DNA of 36,915 bases from Bryobacterales bacterium (GTDB lineage Bacteria; Acidobacteriota; Terriglobia; Bryobacterales; Bryobacteraceae): positions 1 through 36,915 of the forward strand of contig JAEUQG010000182.1 in NCBI GenBank assembly GCA_016789755.1. Direction: 5' to 3'. Every line of letters starts with the position of its first letter. Within the stretch, counting starts at the first letter, position 1. The position numbers and the translations under genes are program-made. Under the pieces are notes generated by a model that saw nothing but the letters and a program-made list of their open reading frames with translations, ran no database searches and was not told where the DNA came from. Below are positions 23,474-31,232 of this stretch, piece after piece.

Positions 23474-26400
23474 CTACTTCCCTTTGCTCAACTTGCGGAA
23501 GTATTCGGCGACCGCGTCGGCGTAGCCAGCGGGGATCGAATCTCCGGCGGCAGTGCGAACCTGTCCGCCTTGCTGCTCTTCGAGTTTGCGCCTTAGCTGA
23601 ATCTCGACCTGCTGCAGGTTCGGCAACAACTGGGATCTCAGTTGTTCCAGCATTGCCGGATTGCCGGGGAACTTGGACGGATCGAGACGCTGCATTTGGC
23701 GGATGAGTTCCTGGATCTCTTTGGCGGATTCGGCATCTTCGCCGGCGACGCCTTGGCGGAGTTGATTGAGATCGCGCAAGCCATCGCGGTAGGCGGATTC
23801 GAGGCCGCGTCCACCCTCGGTATAGCGGCCGTCGCCGCCGGTGGGGGCTCGCAGGCTGCCGTCGTTGAGGGCGTTGTAGCCGTTGTCGCGATTGCCATCG
23901 CGCTGGCCACCGCCTTGGGTTCTTTCCTGGCCGATGGGGATTTCGCGTCCGCCCTGCTGGCCGCCTTGACCTTGGCGTCCGGCCTGTTGCGAGGTGCCTT
24001 GTTGCTGGCCGCCTTGCTGGTTGCCTTGTTGGCCGCCTTGGCCCTGCTGGCCTTGCTGGTTTCCGGCTTGCTGCCCTTGCTGACCTTGTTGACCCTGACC
24101 TTGCTGACCTTGTTGACCCTGACCTTGCTGACCTTGCTGACCTTGTTGACCCTGCTGTTGACCCTGCTGTTGACCCTGCTGTTGGCCCTGGCCTTGTTGG
24201 CCTTGCTGCCCCTGCTGCCCGGCTTGCTGGCGCTGCAACTGCTGTTCAATCTGGGAGCGTAACTGCTCGACGCGGTTGAGAGCCTTTTCCAGGTCACTGT
24301 CGCCCTTGGCGCCAGCCTGGCCATCCTTATTCAACTTGTCTTCGGCTTGCCGCAACCCGGCGCGCATGCGCTCCATGGCATCCGTGACACGCTGTTCGCG
24401 CATGTAGGTGGCTGAGCCGATGCCGCGACGGAGCCACTCGGCGCCCAATTGCATGTCGCGCTTAGCTTCACTGCCCTGGAGGTCTCCGAGAGTTTCGCGA
24501 ACCTTGGAGGAGGCATCCTTGTTCGTACCGGCGAGGTCGCGGGCTGCTTTCTGCATATCGCGCTCGAGGCGCTCGAGTTCTTGAGCGAGGCGGTCCTTGT
24601 CGCGGGCCAGTTCCTGGCCCTTCTTGAGGTTGTCGGTCATCTGGCGGATGTCGTTGCCGTTCTGGCCGCGGCCATACATCTCGCGGAGTTGGTTTTGGAT
24701 GTTCTTCTGCTGGTCGGCGATCTGATCGGCGCGGCGTGTCAAATCGCCGAGTTGACCGGAGGCCTCCTGCTTGCGCATGGAATTGAGCAGATCCGTTGCT
24801 TCCTGCAAGCGCTCGGCGGCGCGTCGCGATCCGGCGTCGCCACCCTGTTCGCCGCTTTGGCGGCGCATGTCCTCGGTGGCTTGCTTGAGGCGTTCGAGGG
24901 CGCGTTCGACGCGCGGGTCGATCTGGGCTTGGCCCTGGCCGCCCTGATTGCGCTGCATCTGCTGCATGCGGCGCTGCTGCTGCTGTTGTTGCTGCTGCTG
25001 CTGGCCGCCACTCTGACCGCCGGCCTGTTGGGATTGCTGGCCCTGTTGCCCTTGCTGCCCTTGTTGCCCTTGCTGGCCCTGCTGGGATTGCTGGGATTGC
25101 TGGCCGCGGGTCATCTGTTCCAATTCTTTCTGCAATTGTTCGGCTTCGCGGCGCAGCATCTCCTGCTGCCAGCGATTCTGCGGCATGTTCTTGGCCTGCT
25201 GATTTTTCATCTGCTCGGCGAGTTCTTTTTGCCGTCTGGCGAGTTGTTCCAGCTTCTGGAGGGCCTCGTCCACTTTTTTCTGCTGTTGGCCGGCGCCACC
25301 GCCGCCGCCCTGTTGGCCTGTTTCGTACTGGTTCTTTTCGGTGTCCAACTCGAGATCGAACATGCTGGCGAGGTCGCGGCCTCCGCCACCGCCGCCGCCA
25401 CCACCTCCGCCCTGCTGTCCGAAGGCGACTTGAATTTCACGGAATGTGGATTCGGCGCGCAACAGATGTTGCAGGGCTTTCTGTTCGGGTTGGAGAGCAT
25501 CCTTCCAGCCCTGCGCCTTGAGCTTGTCGGAGGCCTGCGCCATGGCCTCGGCTGCTTTTTCCATGTCTTGCGCGAAGCTCTTGAACTGGTTGTTAGCCCC
25601 GGCCAATTCACGGCTGCGCATGCGTTTGGCGAGCGAATTCGCCTGATCGCGGAGTTTGCCCTGCACCTCGGCGAGGAATTTGGCGTTTTCGGCCATTGCG
25701 GCCTTGTCGGCATTCTTATCGCGAATCTGATTCCAAGTGGCGGCGATGATTTCTTTCTGGCGCTGCGAGATGCGCTGCTGGTCTTCCTGTTCGCCGCCTC
25801 CGCCACCGCCGCCCATCTGCTGGCTTTGGGTGAACTCAAATTCGTAGGGGACGGTTTCGATGAATGTCATGTCCGTCTGCGCTTGGGTCTGCGCATCGCG
25901 GGCGACTGCGTACATGCTAATGACGTCGCCGGGGGAGAGTTTGAAATCCTCGAGCGCGATCATGGTTTTCCCATCGACGTTCTGCGCGCCCTTGGAAGGC
26001 AGCAAGTTGACGGTTTTCTCCTCACCGCCGTTGACGGAATACTTGAGGGCCACTTCGTGGAGTCCGAAGTCGTCGGCGGCCTCGACCTCGACCATCACTT
26101 CTTCGATGGGGCTGACGCGGGCATCGTTGCGGGGGCGGCGGATTTTGACGATGGGGGCGGTTTCGGGACGGGCCTCGATGAAGAAATCTTCGCTGACGCG
26201 GACACGCTGGCCGTCGTCCATGGCGGCGACGTGATACATTCCATCCTTTTGAATTTTGACGCGGGCGGTGAGCCATCCGCTGAGTATGGAAGAACTGAGC
26301 TTGATCTCGGTCTGGTCGTCAAAGATGAGCAAACCATCCTTGAGCGGGCGGTCGGTCTGGATGGCGATTTCGGCTTCCGTGCCTTTCACGGCGCGGAGAT

Positions 26401-27301
26401 CGCCGGAACCATCTTCGCTGGTCTCCTTCAAGCCGGACCACGTGGGGAAGCGATACGTGACGCGGATCTTCTTGATGCCGGGCAAGTCGACGACGGAGAG
26501 TTTGTGGGACTTGGATCGGATGGAGCCGGCCTCGACGTAATACTCGACTGTTTCGGGCAAGCCCGCGAAGAGGAATTCGAAGCCGCTGCCGCCGACTTGG
26601 GGATTCATGGACACCTGTTCCCACTTCGTGGTGCCGTCGTATTTGGCGTAGAGACGAACGTTCTGCGACTGGAAGCCGAGCAACTGCGCGGTGACCAATT
26701 GATCGGTGCGGCGGCGCACCTTGCGGTCGCCGGGTTGCACATTGATGCTGTAGTAAGGCTGGGCTTCGCTGCGGTTTCCGGCCCAAAGGAGGTTCGCGCC
26801 GTGGCCCCAGTATCCGGGGCCGGAGGTGGTGAGCCACATCAGGACGCCGCTTGCAAGCAAAGCCACGACGACGAAGGCAGCCGTGCGCAGCGGCGGAACA
26901 ATGGCGGATGGTTCGGCGCGGCGCGCCACTTCGACGGTATCCATGGCCAGCAGTTCGAGGAACGGATCGGCCTCAGCCTTTCGTTCGGCGAAGGTGAGGA
27001 GGCGGGCGTCGAAGTCGGGCTGGCGGGATTCGGCGTCCTTGGCGGCACGACGGGAATTGAGGCGCAGCAACGGCATGACGATGCCGAAGCCAACGGCGAA
27101 AGCCAAGGCAAGGAAGAGCACGACGCGTGCGGCAGTAAGGCTATTCTCGCTAAAGGCGAAGCCGTTGACGATCATGACGAGGAGCACGGTGGCGATGAGG
27201 GCGGAGGCCGCAGTGATGGCCGCTCCTTGGGTAATCGCCATCACGCGGAGACGCCGCTCGATGGAGCGGAGATACAGTTCGAGTTGATCAAATGCGCTCA
27301 T
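23474..27301 (-). CDS. Very large DUF4175-like membrane protein with Gln/Gly-rich coiled-coil tail
   Basis: The 1,275-residue protein has three membrane segments near the N-terminus (about residues 20-47, 56-80 and 137-156). A beta-rich region of about 350 residues follows (YYSINVQPGDRKVRR, IKKIRVTYRFPTWS, SPIEEVMVEVEAADDFGLHEVALKY) that resembles stacked Ig-like domains. The rest is a long helical, Gln-rich region with two low-complexity tracts (about 731-775 and 1020-1101). The conserved C-terminal end reads GYADAVAEYFRKLSKG. The ATG at 27301 overlaps the BatA-like stop by four bases; a longer in-frame start at 27388 would run into that gene. The layout fits the DUF4175 family of low-complexity membrane proteins. 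It is the last gene of the MoxR operon, most of it lies outside the cytoplasm, and it may be the scaffold or client of the VWA/MoxR machinery. Confidence 0.82.
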   Translation of the reverse strand: MSAFDQLELYLRSIERRLRVMAITQGAAITAASALIATVLLVMIVNGFAFSENSLTAARVVLFLALAFAVGFGIVMPLLRLNSRRAAKDAESRQPDFDARLLTFAERKAEADPFLELLAMDTVEVARRAEPSAIVPPLRTAAFVVVALLASGVLMWLTTSGPGYWGHGANLLWAGNRSEAQPYYSINVQPGDRKVRRRTDQLVTAQLLGFQSQNVRLYAKYDGTTKWEQVSMNPQVGGSGFEFLFAGLPETVEYYVEAGSIRSKSHKLSVVDLPGIKKIRVTYRFPTWSGLKETSEDGSGDLRAVKGTEAEIAIQTDRPLKDGLLIFDDQTEIKLSSSILSGWLTARVKIQKDGMYHVAAMDDGQRVRVSEDFFIEARPETAPIVKIRRPRNDARVSPIEEVMVEVEAADDFGLHEVALKYSVNGGEEKTVNLLPSKGAQNVDGKTMIALEDFKLSPGDVISMYAVARDAQTQAQTDMTFIETVPYEFEFTQSQQMGGGGGGGEQEDQQRISQRQKEIIAATWNQIRDKNADKAAMAENAKFLAEVQGKLRDQANSLAKRMRSRELAGANNQFKSFAQDMEKAAEAMAQASDKLKAQGWKDALQPEQKALQHLLRAESTFREIQVAFGQQGGGGGGGGGGGRDLASMFDLELDTEKNQYETGQQGGGGGAGQQQKKVDEALQKLEQLARRQKELAEQMKNQQAKNMPQNRWQQEMLRREAEQLQKELEQMTRGQQSQQSQQGQQGQQGQQGQQGQQSQQAGGQSGGQQQQQQQQQQRRMQQMQRNQGGQGQAQIDPRVERALERLKQATEDMRRQSGEQGGDAGSRRAAERLQEATDLLNSMRKQEASGQLGDLTRRADQIADQQKNIQNQLREMYGRGQNGNDIRQMTDNLKKGQELARDKDRLAQELERLERDMQKAARDLAGTNKDASSKVRETLGDLQGSEAKRDMQLGAEWLRRGIGSATYMREQRVTDAMERMRAGLRQAEDKLNKDGQAGAKGDSDLEKALNRVEQLRSQIEQQLQRQQAGQQGQQGQQGQGQQQGQQQGQQQGQQGQQGQQGQGQQGQQGQGQQGQQGQQAGNQQGQQGQGGQQGNQQGGQQQGTSQQAGRQGQGGQQGGREIPIGQERTQGGGQRDGNRDNGYNALNDGSLRAPTGGDGRYTEGGRGLESAYRDGLRDLNQLRQGVAGEDAESAKEIQELIRQMQRLDPSKFPGNPAMLEQLRSQLLPNLQQVEIQLRRKLEEQQGGQVRTAAGDSIPAGYADAVAEYFRKLSKGK
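23998..24240 (-). repeat. DNA tandem repeat encoding the QGQQGQ tract
   Basis: About 240 bases of near-repetitive TTG-CTG-ACC/CCC units (as seen on the plus strand) encode alternating Gln-Gln-Gly triplets in the DUF4175-like protein. Copies differ in third positions and length, and runs such as CAGCAGGGTCAA recur. The tract is prone to slippage in steps of 9 bases, which would change protein length without breaking the frame. Confidence 0.85.
24976..25108 (-). repeat. Second Gln-rich repeat tract
   Basis: This stretch encodes a run of ten or more glutamines (CAG/CAA codons) next to a QQGQQGQQ/QQSQQ segment in the same gene. CTG trinucleotides are repeated on the plus strand. It resembles the larger tract at 23998-24240 and could expand or contract in 3-base steps. 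Confidence 0.8.
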
Positions 27302-29301
27302 TCGCTTGGCTCCACAGTCAAATATCGGCTTGCCAACACGGATTCGAACAAGGCAACCATCATGGCTGCCAGCATCATATACCACCACAGGTTACTGGTT
27401 TGTTCCTGCTGTTCGCCTGGGGCTTGGCCGGCGGCCTGGGCCTGCTGCGCGCCTGTCCCCTTCCACAACGCTACGGTTTCTTCGGGCAGGATCTCGAGAT
27501 CGGATTCCTTGCGGTCGGGGTTGACGGCGACCAGTTCATGGCGGCCGTTGGCACGTCCGATGTCGTAGAAGCCGGCTTGGGTGAGGAGGAAACTGCGCGC
27601 GGTGGAGGCTTGCTTGAGGTCCATGGCACGCTTGCCTTGGGGGTCAAGCACTTCCACCGTTCCTGCGCCTTTTTCGGCGCGCAGTTCGACGTTCGAATCG
27701 GCGGTGTAACTGGAAGGGCGCACTTCCGATCCGATGAGGTAACGGCCTGTCTGTTCGACGAAGGGCACGAAGGAAGTGTGAAGGGGAAAGTCGTTGGAAA
27801 TGTTGTCGAGAGTGGAAGTGAATACGAGGACACGGCCTTCGCCGATGCGTTTTTCAAGCAGCAAGGGAGTGTCGTCGGCGAGGCGGGCCAGCACACGGCC
27901 CTGCCCTTGTTCGACTTTCATGGCCTGATAGAACTTCACGTTTTCCCAGCGGCCTGTGGCGCGCAGGACGGGGTGGGTCATGTCCATCGCTCCGGTAACG
28001 AGGAAGCGTTCTCCGGCGCGCGAGGCGTAGCGTGCTTCGCGTATGGATTCCTCAAATACGGGCACCTTCATTTTGGCGGCCATGGCGGGACCGGCGGCGA
28101 TCAGCAAGGCTCCGCCGCCCTGCACATACTTTTTCAAATTTTCTTCGAACGCCGCGGGAAGCAGTCCGGTATCGGAGAGCACGACGAATCCGTACTTGGC
28201 GAGCGAAACATTGGCCACCTGATCTGTTGTGGCGGGCTCTACGAGAAGAGCGCCTTCGGAGGCGGCCTCCATGGCGGCGCGGTAGTAAAGCAGCCCCTTT
28301 TGCTGGCGGGCCTCATGGACGAATAGCAACGGGCGCGGATCGGCTCGCTCGACGCTGAAAAAGAAAGTATTGTCGCCGGCGAGGGCATCTTCGCCGTCGA
28401 GACGGATTTCGGCCTTGTTGAAGCCGTAATTCGCGTCCATGCCGACGAACTCCACCGTAGCCCGTCCATTCGCGGGGATGTCGGCCGGCTTGGACGCCAC
28501 CATCTTATTGTTGACGTAGAGGGCCACGTTTCGTTTCGCGGCAGGGGCGCCGAAGGAGGCCACCGTGGTCTGCACGCGAGCCTTCTTGGGGTCGAAGAGG
28601 CTGCGGGGAGCGGATACGCTTTCGACGGCGTAGTTGGGTTCGGGCTTGGCGGCGACGGAATGCACCACGAGTTCAGTCGCGTCGCCCAGGCGCAGATCTT
28701 TGAAAGACGGCGGCATGGAAGACTTCTGCATGTCGCTGAAGAGGTGCAACTCGACGGGGATGCGGGACGATTGTTCGATGGAGCGCACGGCGCGGGCGAG
28801 TTCGCCATAGGAACTGCGCGAGTCGGATGGCTGGATGGACTCGATCGCGGCGCGCAGTTCGTTCGATTCCTGGGTGACCTGCGTCAAAGCATGAATGGAT
28901 GCGCCGACGGCGAGCACCTGGCCTTGTTCGCGCCCGCGGGTGGAAAGAAGCGCGGCAGCCTCGCGTTTGGCCTGTGCCAAGCGGTCGCCCGCGCGCATGC
29001 TGAAGGAGTTGTCGACGGCAACGATGAGCAGTTTGCGGCCGGCGGCCGGTAGAATGCCCATGTTTTTTACGTAGGGCGCGGCGAACGCCATCACGATGAG
29101 GAAGAGCAGCAGAAGCCGGGCGGCCATCAGAAGGAGATACTTCAGGCGGCGGTGTTTGATGGAGCTCTGCGTACGGCGCTCAAAAAACATGAGCGATGCG
29201 AATTGTTTCGGTGTAGTTTTGTGCTGCTGCAGCAGATGGAGCCACACGGGGACGCCGAGGGCGGCCAAACCGGCGAGAAACCAGGGTGCGAGGAAACCCA
29301 T
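27298..29301 (-). CDS. BatA-like membrane VWA protein
   Basis: The 667-residue protein begins with the BatA N-terminal region: a first membrane helix (about 5-23), the motif ASLMFFERR and a second helix (about 55-76). A von Willebrand factor A domain follows whose metal site DNSFS lies at residues 97-101. A beta-rich middle and a fold resembling a class I glutamine-amidotransferase-like domain (about 340-520, with YGFVVLSDTGLL and GGGALLIAAGP) come next. A last membrane helix lies near the C-terminus (LWWYMMLAAMMVALFESVL). In the Bat systems such proteins act with MoxR and DUF58 proteins in the envelope stress response. Start and stop overlap the neighbours by 1 and 4 bases. Confidence 0.88.
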   Translation of the reverse strand: MGFLAPWFLAGLAALGVPVWLHLLQQHKTTPKQFASLMFFERRTQSSIKHRRLKYLLLMAARLLLLFLIVMAFAAPYVKNMGILPAAGRKLLIVAVDNSFSMRAGDRLAQAKREAAALLSTRGREQGQVLAVGASIHALTQVTQESNELRAAIESIQPSDSRSSYGELARAVRSIEQSSRIPVELHLFSDMQKSSMPPSFKDLRLGDATELVVHSVAAKPEPNYAVESVSAPRSLFDPKKARVQTTVASFGAPAAKRNVALYVNNKMVASKPADIPANGRATVEFVGMDANYGFNKAEIRLDGEDALAGDNTFFFSVERADPRPLLFVHEARQQKGLLYYRAAMEAASEGALLVEPATTDQVANVSLAKYGFVVLSDTGLLPAAFEENLKKYVQGGGALLIAAGPAMAAKMKVPVFEESIREARYASRAGERFLVTGAMDMTHPVLRATGRWENVKFYQAMKVEQGQGRVLARLADDTPLLLEKRIGEGRVLVFTSTLDNISNDFPLHTSFVPFVEQTGRYLIGSEVRPSSYTADSNVELRAEKGAGTVEVLDPQGKRAMDLKQASTARSFLLTQAGFYDIGRANGRHELVAVNPDRKESDLEILPEETVALWKGTGAQQAQAAGQAPGEQQEQTSNLWWYMMLAAMMVALFESVLASRYLTVEPSE

Positions 29302-30188
29302 TAGAAGCGGCCCTCCCGGATCACGAAATACTCGCGCATGGCTTCATCAAGGGGGCGCGCGGTATTGACGACGTGATAATCCATGCCTGCGCCCTGGGCT
29401 TTGCTCTTCAGCGTGGCGATGTGTTGCTCGATTTTGGCCTTGTACTCGATGTTGGCGTAATCTGGCGACACTTCGAGGGAATCCTGGGTCTCCATGTCGA
29501 TGAGGACGACGGGTTCGCGGAAGTTGGGTTTGAGCTCTTCCGGGTCGAGCAAGTGGAAGAGTACGATTTCGTTGCCGCGATAGCGTAGAGGTTCGACGGT
29601 TTTTACGATCACTTCCGGGTCGGCGTAGAAATCGGAAACGACGATGGCAACGCCGCGGCGGAACTGGTAGCTCTGGAAATGGTGGAACGGTTTGGCGTAG
29701 TCGGTGCGGGCGCCGGGTTCGGCGCGTTCGACGGCATGCAGCAGGCGGGCCAGTTGCCCCTGGCGAGAGCGGGGCTGGACATAGTGGCGGATCTCGTCGT
29801 CGAAGACAATCATTCCGACGGCGTCGCGCTGTTGGATGGCGAGGTAGCAGAGGGAGGCGGCGAGGTAGCGGGCGTAGTCGATTTTCGAAACCGAATGGGA
29901 ATGGAAGCCCATGGATGCGCTGGCATCGAGCAGAACGGTGACCATGGTGTTTGTCTCGCCGCGGTACTTCTTGAGGTAGGCGCGTTCGGTGCGGGCAAAC
30001 ACGTTCCAATCGACGTAGCGCAGATCGTCGCCTGGCACGTACTGGCGGTATTCGGCGAATTCCTGGCTGAATCCGAAGTCGGGCGAGCGGTGCAATCCGG
30101 AAATGAATCCGTCGACGACGGTCTTGGCGACCAGCGACAGATCGGAGATTCCGGCCAGTATCTTCGGTTCGAGAAAGCGTGTGTTCAC
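29301..30188 (-). CDS. DUF58 (VWA-like) protein
   Basis: The 295-residue protein has the DUF58 signature FAEYRQYVPGDDLRYVDWNVFARTE, split here as FAEYRQYVPGDD (44-55) and RYVDWNVFART (57-67). A VWA-type metal site DASAS (88-92) follows. There is no signal peptide or membrane segment, so it should be cytoplasmic. DUF58 proteins almost always sit next to MoxR genes, and the VWA site is expected to bind the AAA+ ring. It lies 8 bases downstream of moxR and its stop overlaps the BatA-like start by one base (TAATG). Confidence 0.93.
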   Translation of the reverse strand: MNTRFLEPKILAGISDLSLVAKTVVDGFISGLHRSPDFGFSQEFAEYRQYVPGDDLRYVDWNVFARTERAYLKKYRGETNTMVTVLLDASASMGFHSHSVSKIDYARYLAASLCYLAIQQRDAVGMIVFDDEIRHYVQPRSRQGQLARLLHAVERAEPGARTDYAKPFHHFQSYQFRRGVAIVVSDFYADPEVIVKTVEPLRYRGNEIVLFHLLDPEELKPNFREPVVLIDMETQDSLEVSPDYANIEYKAKIEQHIATLKSKAQGAGMDYHVVNTARPLDEAMREYFVIREGRF

Positions 30189-30196
30189 GTGGCGTC

Positions 30197-31222
30197 CTAG
30201 GACTTGGGAGCGGGCTTGTTCTCGAGAATCCGCTTCAGGATATCGTCGGTGGAGAGGCGGTCGGATTCGGCCTGGAAGTTGAGCAGAATGCGGTGCCGCA
30301 GGACAGGGATGGCCATGGTGGCGACGTCCTCGAAGCTGACGTGATAGCGATGCTTCATGAGCGCGCGAGCCTTGGCGGCGAGGACGAGGAACTGCGCCCC
30401 TCGCACGCTGGAGCCGTAGTTGACGTACTTTTTGACGAAGTCGGGTGCGGTGGCATCGGTGTGACGGGTGGAGCGCACAATCTCGATGGCATAGCGGGCG
30501 ACGGATTCGGCGATGGGCACCATGCGCACTAGTTCCTGGAAGCTGAGGATCTCATCGCCGTTGGTGACGGGGTCGGCTTTGGCGATCTGGGTGGTGGTGG
30601 TCAGGCTGATGACTTTCAGTTCGTCCTCGGCGGGCAGATAGTCCAGCATGACGTTAAACAGGAAGCGGTCGAGCTGCGCTTCGGGGAGTGGGTAGGTGCC
30701 TTCGAGCTCGATGGGGTTCTGGGTGGCGAGGACGAAGAAGGGGGACGGTAGCTTATAGTGATTGCCGCGAACGGTGCAGGAGCGCTCCTGCATGGCTTCG
30801 AGCAGCGCCGACTGGGTTTTGGGAGGGGTGCGGTTGATTTCGTCGGCAAGGAGGACATTGGCGAAGATGGGGCCTTGGACGAAGGTCCAACTGCGGCGCC
30901 CGGTGGTGGGATCTTCCTCGATGATGTCGGTGCCGGTCATATCGCTCGGCATGAGATCGGGGGTGAACTGGATGCGTTTGAAAACGAGGCCGAGCGTATC
31001 GGCGAGGGTGCGCACCAGGAGGGTTTTGGCGGTGCCGGGCAAGCCGGTGATGAGGCAATTGCCGCCGACGAAGAGCGCGATCAACACCTGGTCGAGCACT
31101 TCCTCCTGGCCGACGATGACGCGGCGAACCTGGCGCACGATGTCGTCGTAGGCTTGTTGGAAGCGCGTGATGCGGCCTTTGAGTTCGGCGGCATCCAATT
31201 GCGAAGCGGAGGTAACAGACAT
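30197..31222 (-). CDS. MoxR-family AAA+ ATPase
   Basis: This 341-residue ATPase has Walker A GLPGTAKT (residues 60-67), Walker B LLADEIN (124-130), the sensor-1 segment LATQNPIELEGTYPLPEAQLD (read here as ATQNP and EGTYPLPEAQLDRF) and a C-terminal lid. MoxR proteins form hexamers that work as chaperones with VWA proteins, maturing or remodelling client proteins. The cytoplasmic DUF58 partner is encoded directly downstream, and two membrane VWA proteins flank the operon. A 10-base gap separates it from the upstream metallopeptidase gene. Confidence 0.96.
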   Translation of the reverse strand: MSVTSASQLDAAELKGRITRFQQAYDDIVRQVRRVIVGQEEVLDQVLIALFVGGNCLITGLPGTAKTLLVRTLADTLGLVFKRIQFTPDLMPSDMTGTDIIEEDPTTGRRSWTFVQGPIFANVLLADEINRTPPKTQSALLEAMQERSCTVRGNHYKLPSPFFVLATQNPIELEGTYPLPEAQLDRFLFNVMLDYLPAEDELKVISLTTTTQIAKADPVTNGDEILSFQELVRMVPIAESVARYAIEIVRSTRHTDATAPDFVKKYVNYGSSVRGAQFLVLAAKARALMKHRYHVSFEDVATMAIPVLRHRILLNFQAESDRLSTDDILKRILENKPAPKS

Positions 31223-31232
31223 GATATCGAGT

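Noticed and set aside
24449..27568. A 1,039-residue open frame on the plus strand, antisense to the DUF4175-like gene
   Set aside because: It is Leu/Ala/Gly-rich, has no recognisable domain and mirrors the codon structure of the real gene; long antisense frames are expected in GC-rich genes with strong third-position bias.
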